Below, piece after piece: positions 8,019 through 14,444 of a DNA stretch of 26,190 nucleotides. The DNA comes from DASRSS01 sp035656335. GTDB taxonomy: Bacteria > Actinomycetota > Actinomycetes > Mycobacteriales > Jatrophihabitantaceae. The stretch is from the NCBI GenBank assembly GCA_035656335.1, contig DASRSS010000135.1, forward strand, positions 1 to 26,190. The letters are read 5' to 3'. The notes under the pieces were generated by a model, which was not told where the DNA came from, did not search any database, and worked only from the letters and a program-made list of their open reading frames with translations. Position numbers and translations under genes: made by a program. How positions within the stretch are numbered: position 1 is the first letter of the stretch; each line of letters starts with the position of its first letter.

Positions 8019-9036
8019 CCGGGCCGCCATCGAACACGCCAAGCAAGAACCCCGCGCGGAGGACGACCTGCACCGTCCGGTGATCGGCTTCGCGCTCGCC
8101 GGTGCGGTGCTCGCCGTGCTCGTGATCGGCGTCGTGGACCTGCCGCGCGCCGCCGCCGCGCTTCCCTTCATCGCGCGGCACGCGATGGAGATCGCGCTGC
8201 CCAAGTGGGGCCAGAACGAGGTCGTCAGCGAGATCGTCTATGGCAGCCGCGGCTGGGACACGTTCGGCGAGACCTTCCTGCTGCTCGCCGCCGTCGTATC
8301 GGTCGTGACGCTGACCCGCTCGCCGGAGCCGCGCACCGAGTACGTCGGCGAGTCCATGGCCGGACGGCAGGAGCAGCAGGAGGTGGACCCCAAGGGGGAC
8401 GGCTCGGGCGGCGAGCAGCAGGAGGCCCGGCAAGCGGAGGAGAACGAGGAGGACGACGCGAGCGATCTCGCGCCCAACTCCGACAACGTCCCGCTCGGCA
8501 CGCCCGGTCCCGAACGCGCGGCCGGCATGTCCGTCGTCGTCCGCGTCGGCGCGCGCATCGCGGCCGTCCCGATCGCGGTCGCCGCGTGCTACCTGTGGCT
8601 GTGGGGCTACACGCCCGGTGGTGGCTTCCCGGCCGGCGCCGCGATCATGGGCGTGGCGATCGTCATGTACACGGCGTTCGGGCACCGCGCGGTGCGCCCG
8701 GCGGTGCGGCCCGCGATAGTCGAGCCGATCGAGCTGCTGGGCGCCATGGCGATCATCGCGATCGGCCTGTTCGGCCTGCTGTTCAAGGATTCGATGTTCG
8801 CGAACTACCTGACGCTCGCGGTGCCCGGGACGATTCGCGCCGGTGGCACCAACCAGCTGTACTCCGGCAGCGAGTTCATCGAGGTCGCGACCGGTCTGAC
8901 GATCGCGATCTTCAGCCTGCTCGGGATGAAGCACGACTGGGCGCCGGACGAGGACGGCGACGACTCGGAGGAGGACGGCAGCGGATCGAGCGAGGACCGA
9001 AGCAGCGACGGCGACGGGTCGGGGGACGCGTCGTGA
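8011..9036 (+). CDS. mrpB: MbhE-MrpB fusion subunit of the antiporter
   Basis: A 341-residue protein made of two units. Residues about 22-105 contain two membrane helices around VVSEIVYGSRGWDTFGETF, the MbhE pattern normally at the very end of MrpA ('...FDTLGE...'). Residues about 170-305 form an MrpB domain with the family hallmark YTPGGGFPAG and four helices. A charged, Glu/Gln-rich linker (about residues 112-160) joins them, and the C-terminus is another acidic, Ser-rich tail (about 310-341). The ATG at 8011 was chosen over an in-frame GTG at 7960 because it gives the ATGAGTGA overlap with the MbhD gene and the sequence before it is a shadow of that gene. It corresponds to MbhE plus MbhF. 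MrpB alone is usually about 140-230 residues, so the length is explained by the fusion and the linkers. Confidence 0.82.
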   Translation: MSDRAAIEHAKQEPRAEDDLHRPVIGFALAGAVLAVLVIGVVDLPRAAAALPFIARHAMEIALPKWGQNEVVSEIVYGSRGWDTFGETFLLLAAVVSVVTLTRSPEPRTEYVGESMAGRQEQQEVDPKGDGSGGEQQEARQAEENEEDDASDLAPNSDNVPLGTPGPERAAGMSVVVRVGARIAAVPIAVAACYLWLWGYTPGGGFPAGAAIMGVAIVMYTAFGHRAVRPAVRPAIVEPIELLGAMAIIAIGLFGLLFKDSMFANYLTLAVPGTIRAGGTNQLYSGSEFIEVATGLTIAIFSLLGMKHDWAPDEDGDDSEEDGSGSSEDRSSDGDGSGDAS

Positions 9037-9401
9037 TCGTCGCCAACTACGTCGCCGCGGGCATCCTGTTCTGCATCGGACTGCTCACCGTCCTCACCCG
9101 CCGCAACCTGATCAAGATTGTTCTCGGGTTGTCGCTGATGGAGGCGTCCACCTACCTGCTGATGGTCTCGATGGCGTACCGGCGGCACTCGACGGCGCCG
9201 GTGCTGACCAGCCCGCCGGACGGCAAGTCGTTCGCGGACCTCGTGCACGGCGACGTGGCCGATCCGGTGCTGCAGAACTTCTGCCTGACGGCGATCGTCA
9301 TCGGCGTCGCGGTGACCGCGGTGTTTTTGTCTGCCGCCGTGCGCGTGGCGCAGCACTACCGCAGCGTCGACGCCGACGACATGACGGCGCTGACGGGATG
9401 A
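9033..9401 (+). CDS. mrpC: Antiporter subunit C (MrpC/MnhC, NuoK-like)
   Basis: A 122-residue, three-helix protein of the NuoK/MrpC family. Helices cover about residues 2-20, 27-44 and 84-104. The NuoK-like feature LTRRNLIKIVLGLSLMEAST is present, with a Glu in helix 2 as in NuoK, and the third helix follows a long loop (about residues 50-80) typical of MrpC. The GTG start overlaps the preceding stop (GTGA). It corresponds to MbhG. A 7-nt gap separates it from mrpD. Confidence 0.9.
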   Translation: MIVANYVAAGILFCIGLLTVLTRRNLIKIVLGLSLMEASTYLLMVSMAYRRHSTAPVLTSPPDGKSFADLVHGDVADPVLQNFCLTAIVIGVAVTAVFLSAAVRVAQHYRSVDADDMTALTG

Positions 9402-9408
9402 GGCCGCG

Positions 9409-11157
9409 ATGAGCGCTGCCGCCACGCTGTTGCCGCTGGCGGTCGTGATCCCGATCGGCGGCGCGGTGATCAGCCCGCTGATCGCCCGGCTGCACCGCAC
9501 GCTGCCGTTGATCGTCGGCATGATCGCGATGACCGGATCGGTACTGGTGCTCATTCCCCCCGCCGGACAGGTCTACTCCGGCAGCGGGCACGTCGTCGTC
9601 CACTTCTTCAGCGCCGAGCATCCGGTGCACGGCAAGCTGCTCGGCATCGCGTTCGCCGCCGACCCGTTCGGCATGATGTTCGCGCTGCTCGCCGCCGGGC
9701 TGGGCGGGTTGCTGCTGCTGTCACTGCTCTCGGAATTCGGCGGGCTCGGCGAGCGCGAGATCGGTGGCCTGGCCTGTCTGGTGCAGCTGCTGTTGGCCGC
9801 GTTGATCGGCGCCGCGCTGACCGCGGACACCGTGAACCTGTTCGTCTGGTTCGAGGTCGCCGCGCTCGCCAGCTACGGGCTGGCCGGGTTCTTCCTGGAA
9901 CGACCGATCGCGCTCGAAGCCGCATTCAAGATCCTGGTGCTGACGTCGATCGCGGGCTTCGCGGTGTTCGTCGGCGCCGGCCTGCTCTACAGCAAGCAGG
10001 GCGCGCTCAGCTTCGCCCAGCTGCACAACTCGCTGCTCGGCGGCGACAGCCGGGTGGACCTGGTCGCGCTCGCGCTGCTTATCGCCGGGTTCGGGACCAA
10101 GTCCGGCATCGCGCCGTTCCACGGCTGGCTGCCGGACGCGCACACGCCCGTACCCGGTGGCATCTCGGCGCTGTTCTCCGGGCTGATGGTCGACCTCGGG
10201 ATTGTGGCGATCGCACGGCTCACGCTGCAGGTCTACGGCGCCGGCAGCGGGCACGCGATGCTGGGTTTGGTCACCGGGCTCGGCATCACGTCCGCGCTGC
10301 TCGGCGCGATCATGGCGCTGGCGCAGGACGACCTGAAGCGGCTTCTCGCCTGGGACACCGTCTCGCAGATGGGCCTGCTGCTCACCGGCTTCGGCTCGGG
10401 GACGGAGGAGGGCGTCGGCGGCGCGGCGTTCCAGCTGGTCAGCCACGGCCTGTTCAAGGCGCTGCTGTTCCTGTGTGCGGGCAGCGTGGTGCACTCGACC
10501 GGCCTGACGAAGCTGTCCGAGATCGGCGGCCTGGCGCGCAGGCGCCCGGTCGTGACCGCCGCGTTCACCGTCGGCGCGCTGTCGATCTCGGGCGTGCCCG
10601 GGTTCAGCGGGTACGCGTCGCTGAGCCTGATCCACGCCGGCCTGGAGGATCAGCCGGTGATCCACGCCCTCGCCCTGATCGCCCAGGTGATCACGGTGGC
10701 GGCGCTGGCCCGCGCGACCTGGCTGGGCTTCTACCGGCGCCGCGAGGAGGAGTACGAGCAGCTGGAGCGCACGCCGATCGGGATGCGCGTCGCGCTGTTC
10801 GTCGTCGGGGCGGCCTGCATCGTTTTCGGCATCTTCCCGAGCGAGTTCGTCGACCGCGTGGTGGGGCCGGCCGCGTCCATCCTGCTGGACCCGAGCGGCT
10901 ATTCGCACGCGGTGCTGGCCGGGTCGGGGACGGTTCCGGTGAGCACGCTGGTGTTCGACTACGGCAAGGCCAGCGATCTGATCACCACCGCGATCGAGAT
11001 CGCGATCGGACTGCTGGTCGCGGTGATCTACCTGCGCATCCGCGAGCCGCGCCCGGTGACCTGGCTGCGCCGGCTGCACACCGGATCGGTCAACGACTAC
11101 GCCGCCTACCTCGCGGGCGGCATCGCGCTGGCGGCCGGCATCCTGCTGGGCGGCTGA
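9409..11157 (+). CDS. mrpD: Antiporter subunit D (MrpD/MbhH), NuoL/M/N-type proton-translocating subunit
   Basis: A 582-residue polytopic protein of the complex I NuoL/M/N antiporter family. The conserved channel residues are visible: Glu in helix 5 (E149, WFEVAALASYG), Lys in helix 7 (K231, GTKSGIAPFHGWLP) and Lys in helix 8-10 (K350, SHGLFKALLFL), so the channel looks competent. The signature DAHTPVPGGISALFSG follows. It is about 80 residues longer than a typical MrpD; the extra length lies in the C-terminal third, which includes a further hydrophobic segment near residues 520-540 and another at 560-580. It is the only NuoL-type subunit in the cluster: no MrpA-type partner is encoded nearby. 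The gene ends inside the left edge of a hairpin repeat that lies between it and a convergent gene. Confidence 0.9.
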   Translation: MSAAATLLPLAVVIPIGGAVISPLIARLHRTLPLIVGMIAMTGSVLVLIPPAGQVYSGSGHVVVHFFSAEHPVHGKLLGIAFAADPFGMMFALLAAGLGGLLLLSLLSEFGGLGEREIGGLACLVQLLLAALIGAALTADTVNLFVWFEVAALASYGLAGFFLERPIALEAAFKILVLTSIAGFAVFVGAGLLYSKQGALSFAQLHNSLLGGDSRVDLVALALLIAGFGTKSGIAPFHGWLPDAHTPVPGGISALFSGLMVDLGIVAIARLTLQVYGAGSGHAMLGLVTGLGITSALLGAIMALAQDDLKRLLAWDTVSQMGLLLTGFGSGTEEGVGGAAFQLVSHGLFKALLFLCAGSVVHSTGLTKLSEIGGLARRRPVVTAAFTVGALSISGVPGFSGYASLSLIHAGLEDQPVIHALALIAQVITVAALARATWLGFYRRREEEYEQLERTPIGMRVALFVVGAACIVFGIFPSEFVDRVVGPAASILLDPSGYSHAVLAGSGTVPVSTLVFDYGKASDLITTAIEIAIGLLVAVIYLRIREPRPVTWLRRLHTGSVNDYAAYLAGGIALAAGILLGG

Positions 11158-11220
11158 CTGTTGGCCCCGGAGCAGGCGTTTGCCCGGCGTGTCGCGCTGC
11201 TATGGGGCCAACACGTGTCG
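11154..11220. repeat. Hairpin repeat, copy A (candidate bidirectional terminator)
   Basis: An inverted repeat between convergent genes. The left arm 11159-11175 pairs with the right arm 11197-11213 over 17 positions, with one mismatch and one G-U pair; the arms begin TGTTGGCCCC and end GGGGCCAACA. The loop is 21 nt. A second copy lies at 18984-19050: both share the leading CTGACTGTTGGCC, the loop string CGGCGTGTCGC and the trailing CAACAC. There is no U-tract, but actinobacterial terminators often lack one. The leading CTGACTG contains the TGA stop of mrpD. Confidence 0.8.
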
Positions 11221-11222
11221 GG

Positions 11223-12296
11223 CTAGGGCAGCGCCCACTGCAGCAGCAGGCTGGTCGTCGCGACGGCGACCCACAGGCACAGCCCGAGCAGCAGCGGACG
11301 GTGTCCCGCGCGGCGCAGCGCGGCGACGTCCGTCGACAGGCCGATGGCCGAGAGCGCGACCGTGATCAGGAACAGCGACACGTGCTGCAGCGCGTTGTGG
11401 CTGGACGCCGGCACCAGCCCGAGCGTGTTCGCGGCCGCGACGATCAGGAAGCCGATCAGGAACCACGGCACCAGCTTCAGCGCGCGGACGAGTGCGTGCT
11501 CCTCGGTGCGGACGGTCGTGCCGTCCGTTCTCGCGTCCCGCCGGCGGACCAGGGCTGCGAGGCCGAGGCAGATCGGGATGATCATGAGCGTGCGGGTGAG
11601 CTTGACGACGACGGCGTAGTTGCCCGCGGCCGCGCCGTACGTGGTGGCCGCGGCGACGACGGACGACGTGTCGTTGACTGCGGTGCCGGCGAACAGCCCG
11701 AAGTCGTGCTGGCTGAGCCCGAAGGCGTGGCCGATGGGTGGGAACGCGAGCACCGCGAGCACGTTGAACAGGAAGATCGTCGAGACCGCGTACGCGATGT
11801 CGTTGCTCTTCGCGCGGATCACCGGGCTGACGGCGGCGATCGCGGACGCGCCGCAGATGCCGGTGCCGACGCCGATCAGCGTGCGCAGGTCGCGGTCGAT
11901 GCCCATGCGCCGGCCGAGCAGGAACGCGAGCGCGAGGCAGACGGCGAGCGTGCCGAGCATGACCGGCAGCGAGCCGACTCCCACGTGCACGACCTGGTGC
12001 AGCGACAGCTGCGAGCCGAGCACCACCACGGCGAGCTGCAGCACGAAGCCCTTCGCGTAGCCGACGCCCGGCGCGAGTGCCGAGTACCGGCGCAGCCACG
12101 AGCTGAGCAGCACGCCGAGCACGATGCCGGCCACTGGGGCGCCGAGCAGCGGGGCGAAGTGGCCGATCACGGTCGCGACCGCGGCGATCACGACAGCGAC
12201 GCCGACGCCCGGGGCCACCTGGACGGCGCGGGCGCCCGCGCGCTGCCGCAGCGGCGGCCGGACCGCGGCTGTCGGCGGGATGCTCACCTCGGTCAC
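11223..12296 (-). CDS. YeiH-family (UPF0324) membrane transporter, putative sulfate/anion exporter type
   Basis: A 357-residue protein with about ten membrane segments. The family motif GVGTGICGASAIAAVSPVI and the following AYAVSTIFLFNVLAV are typical of the YeiH/UPF0324 family, annotated in databases as putative sulfate exporters but without a firmly established substrate. A conserved GLFAGTAVNDTSSVVAA segment precedes the C-terminal half. I chose the GTG at 12296 because it overlaps the stop of a 5-codon leaderless ORF that has its own -10 box; a GTG at 12287 is an alternative. The longer open frame, to 12680, reads through the hairpin at 12335-12391 and is a shadow of the next gene. It is convergent with the antiporter operon. 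Confidence 0.85.
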   Translation of the reverse strand: MTEVSIPPTAAVRPPLRQRAGARAVQVAPGVGVAVVIAAVATVIGHFAPLLGAPVAGIVLGVLLSSWLRRYSALAPGVGYAKGFVLQLAVVVLGSQLSLHQVVHVGVGSLPVMLGTLAVCLALAFLLGRRMGIDRDLRTLIGVGTGICGASAIAAVSPVIRAKSNDIAYAVSTIFLFNVLAVLAFPPIGHAFGLSQHDFGLFAGTAVNDTSSVVAAATTYGAAAGNYAVVVKLTRTLMIIPICLGLAALVRRRDARTDGTTVRTEEHALVRALKLVPWFLIGFLIVAAANTLGLVPASSHNALQHVSLFLITVALSAIGLSTDVAALRRAGHRPLLLGLCLWVAVATTSLLLQWALP

Positions 12297-12310
12297 GTCG
12301 CCGGCCCCAT
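12293..12310 (-). other. Five-codon leaderless mini-ORF upstream of the YeiH-family gene
   Basis: On the - strand the sequence reads ATG GGG CCG GCG ACG TGA. The TGA overlaps the GTG of the transporter gene as GTGA, the same coupling used throughout this window. A TAGGGT box lies exactly 6 nt before the ATG, so a transcript could start at its A. The peptide would be MGPAT. It has no cysteines, so it is not the cysteine-rich type of attenuating leader peptide. Translation is inferred only. Confidence 0.35.
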
Positions 12311-12316
12311 GGCCCA

Positions 12317-12322
12317 ACCCTA
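12317..12322 (-). promoter_or_regulatory. -10 box TAGGGT for the YeiH-family gene
   Basis: TAGGGT (TANNNT type) on the - strand, six bases upstream of the ATG of the mini-ORF at 12310. The spacing suits a transcript that starts at that ATG. No TTGACA-like -35 was seen. Confidence 0.45.
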
Positions 12323-12334
12323 TGTCTGGCCGGC

Positions 12335-12391
12335 CTTTCCACCTTTCAGCGGGACAAATCCGCCGCCACAATCCCGCTGAAAGGTGGAAAG
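12335..12391. terminator. Perfect 20-bp inverted repeat downstream of the TIGR03089 gene
   Basis: The left arm 12335-12354 reads CTTTCCACCTTTCAGCGGGA, and the right arm 12372-12391 is its exact reverse complement; the loop is 17 nt. It starts 3 nt beyond the stop of the TIGR03089 gene and lies upstream of the YeiH-family promoter. A factor-independent terminator for the - strand is the simplest role. The arms are less GC-rich than the surroundings and end in AAAG/CTTT. A dispersed palindromic repeat unit is an alternative. Confidence 0.75.
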
Positions 12392-12394
12392 CGG

Positions 12395-13114
12395 CTACGA
12401 GATCAGCGTGGTGGCGCGTTCCTGGGTTGCGCGGCGCTCCAGCACGTCCGGGTCGGTGCAGTTGCGGACGTAGACCAGCGACCCGCCGACGGACAGCGGG
12501 GCCAGCAGCGTGTCCACCCAGTCGGACGGTCCGGACCAGTCGCGGGTGGCGAGCACGCGCGCGCCGGCCGCCAGCCCGAGCTCGGCCGCCCGCTCGCGCG
12601 CCCAGTCGGCCACCTCGGCGCGGGTCCGGCCGGCGAAGCACGGGTCGTCCGGCCCTGCCCCGAACCGGACGCTGCCCCACGCGTCCGCCTGCGGGCGCAC
12701 CGCCGTCACGTAGTCCTCCGCGCCGACCGGCACCGCAGGCCCGAAGCCCACCCGCGCCGCGTCGGGGGCGACGGCGTAGACGTCCGGCACGCCGGCGGCC
12801 GCCTCGAGCGTGGCCGGTTCGACGAACGCGACCTCCGCGGACGCGGCGTCGTCCACGAGCTGCAGGCCCGCGGTCAGCGCGGCCAGCAGCGGTGGGATCG
12901 AGATCCAGTGCGCCGGCACCGCGAGCAGCGCGCCGTCGTCGGCACCGAGTCCCAGCTCGGTCGCGAGCAGGTGGTGGGTCTTCGCCACCCAGTTCGCCAG
13001 CGACGTCGCCGACAGCTCCGAGCGCTCGCCGGTCGCCTCGTCGTAGTAGGTGATGAACGGCCGGCCGGGCTCGCGGCTGAGCAGGTCGGCGAACAGCTGT
13101 TCCGGAGTGGTCAC
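12395..13114 (-). CDS. TIGR03089 family protein
   Basis: A 239-residue protein of the actinobacterial TIGR03089 family, which resembles the N-terminal part of AMP-binding (acyl-CoA synthetase-like) enzymes but lacks the complete adenylation domain and its catalytic C-terminal part. Recognisable parts are the start TPEQLFADLLSREPGRPFITYY and the middle DDGALLAVPAHWISIPPLLAAL, as in the M. tuberculosis Rv3268 type. The function is unknown. The GTG start is separated by one base from the stop of the upstream LCP gene, so the two form an operon; Rv3267 (LCP protein CpsA) and Rv3268 have the same arrangement. A perfect hairpin follows the stop. Confidence 0.85.
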   Translation of the reverse strand: MTTPEQLFADLLSREPGRPFITYYDEATGERSELSATSLANWVAKTHHLLATELGLGADDGALLAVPAHWISIPPLLAALTAGLQLVDDAASAEVAFVEPATLEAAAGVPDVYAVAPDAARVGFGPAVPVGAEDYVTAVRPQADAWGSVRFGAGPDDPCFAGRTRAEVADWARERAAELGLAAGARVLATRDWSGPSDWVDTLLAPLSVGGSLVYVRNCTDPDVLERRATQERATTLIS

Positions 13115-13115
13115 G

Positions 13116-14366
13116 TCAGTAGATGCACTTCGCGTCGATGGGGTTGGGCTTCTTCGCCTTCTTGCCGGACTTCTTCGGCGCCCTTGCCGGCGGGTTGATC
13201 ACCTTGGCCATGAACGCCCGCACCGCGGTCGGGTGCACGACCACGACGCTGCCGACGTCCGTGTCGGCGAAGCCGTCGGTCGGGATCGTCTTGCCGCTGA
13301 TGTTGTTCGCGGTCAGGTTCTCGAGCTCGCGGCCGAGCGAGAGCGGGTCCAGCGACGAGTCCACGAACAGCGAGCTCTGCACCGCCGTCAGCAGGTCCTG
13401 CAGCTTAAACGGGTTCAGCAACGTGCCGGCGGACGCGACCTTGCGGAACGCCGCCGTGAGGAAGTACTGCTGGCGCTTCACCCGGTCCAGGTCGCCGAGG
13501 CCGTTGGGGAAGTTGTAGCGCTGCCGGACGAACGCGAGCGCCTGCCGGCCCTTGATCACGTTGACGCCCTTGTGCAGGTGGATGCCGGAGTTCTTCTCGC
13601 GCACCGCCGCGCACATGCGCACCGACACGCCGCCGATCGCGTTGCTGATCCGGTAGAACCCGAGCAGGTCCACCTGCGCGTAGTGGTCGATGTGCACGCC
13701 GGTCAGCTGCTCGACCGTGCACACGAGCAGGTTCGCCCCGGCGGCGCGCTTCGCGGCCAGACTGCCGTGCGTCGCCGTGTACGCGTCCGGATAGGCGGAG
13801 TTGAGTTTCGCCTTTCCGTGGTGGGGGATCTGGACGTACGAGTCACGCGGCAGCGACACCAGCGTGGCCTTCGAACCGTCCGACGGGATGTGGATGATCA
13901 TCATCGTGTCGGTGTTCAGGCTGCCGCCCGAGCGGCCGGTGTGCAGCGCCTTGACCTCGGTGTCGGTCATGTCGTTGCGGTCGTCGTTGCCGACCACGAG
14001 GATGTTCTGCCCGCCGCTGTCCGAACCGCCGCAGCTCTGCTGCGCGGACGCGATGTCGACGCGGTCGAGGTTCGACTTGAACTGGTGGAACTTCCACCAG
14101 TAGGTGCCCGCCAGCACGAGCAGCACGATCGAGATCAGCGTGCAGACGGTGAGCAGTGCCCGGCGCCCTGCCGTCCGGCCGGACATCCCGCCGCCCCGTC
14201 CGGACGGTCCACCGCGGGCCGATCCGGACGCGCCGGCGGCGCGAGCAGAGGCGCTCGCGCGGGCGCGCTTGCGTCCGCGTGGATCGAGTTCCCGAGGCAG
14301 CGGCGGGGGCTGTCCGCGGGAGGCCGAGCTACCGCTCCAGTCGTCGGGATAGCTCGGTCCGGGCAT
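13116..14366 (-). CDS. LytR-CpsA-Psr (LCP) family cell-wall glycopolymer ligase 1
   Basis: A 416-residue type II membrane protein. The N-terminal 68 residues are Pro/Ser/Gly/Arg-rich and cytoplasmic, a single helix follows (about 70-91), and the LCP catalytic domain faces outside. Conserved LCP elements: GNDDR (126-130, place of the usual GSDSR), NTDTMMIIHIP, LVSLPRDSYVQIP, and QALAFVRQRYNFPNGLGDLD with RVKRQQ. LCP enzymes transfer glycopolymers such as arabinogalactan from the decaprenyl-phosphate carrier to peptidoglycan. There is no LytR_C domain. A TAATCT box lies 6 nt before the ATG, supporting this start over M61. The C-terminus is Lys-rich and ends in DAKCIY. Confidence 0.92.
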   Translation of the reverse strand: MPGPSYPDDWSGSSASRGQPPPLPRELDPRGRKRARASASARAAGASGSARGGPSGRGGGMSGRTAGRRALLTVCTLISIVLLVLAGTYWWKFHQFKSNLDRVDIASAQQSCGGSDSGGQNILVVGNDDRNDMTDTEVKALHTGRSGGSLNTDTMMIIHIPSDGSKATLVSLPRDSYVQIPHHGKAKLNSAYPDAYTATHGSLAAKRAAGANLLVCTVEQLTGVHIDHYAQVDLLGFYRISNAIGGVSVRMCAAVREKNSGIHLHKGVNVIKGRQALAFVRQRYNFPNGLGDLDRVKRQQYFLTAAFRKVASAGTLLNPFKLQDLLTAVQSSLFVDSSLDPLSLGRELENLTANNISGKTIPTDGFADTDVGSVVVVHPTAVRAFMAKVINPPARAPKKSGKKAKKPNPIDAKCIY

Positions 14367-14372
14367 TAGCCG

Positions 14373-14378
14373 AGATTA
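14373..14378 (-). promoter_or_regulatory. -10 box TAATCT, leaderless promoter of LCP gene 1
   Basis: TAATCT on the - strand is followed by six bases and then the ATG at 14366. This is the canonical spacing for a transcript beginning at the start codon. It would allow LCP gene 1 and the TIGR03089 gene to be expressed separately from LCP gene 2. Confidence 0.55.
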
Positions 14379-14405
14379 CCGTTTTGGACCGGCTCGACGG
14401 CGTTG

Positions 14406-14435
14406 GTGGCCGGCGGCGCGCACGGCACCGGCCAC
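14406..14435 (-). terminator. Hairpin downstream of LCP gene 2
   Basis: GTGGCCGG (14406-14413) and CCGGCCAC (14428-14435) form an 8-bp perfect stem with a 14-nt loop, 9 bases past the stop of LCP gene 2 and upstream of the LCP gene 1 promoter. There is no U-tract, so termination is inferred. Confidence 0.45.
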
Positions 14436-14444
14436 ACCGGTCGC

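Noticed and set aside
12297..12680. N-terminal extension of the YeiH-family frame to 12680
   Set aside because: It runs through a perfect hairpin and into the TIGR03089 gene on the same strand; the extension has no family similarity.
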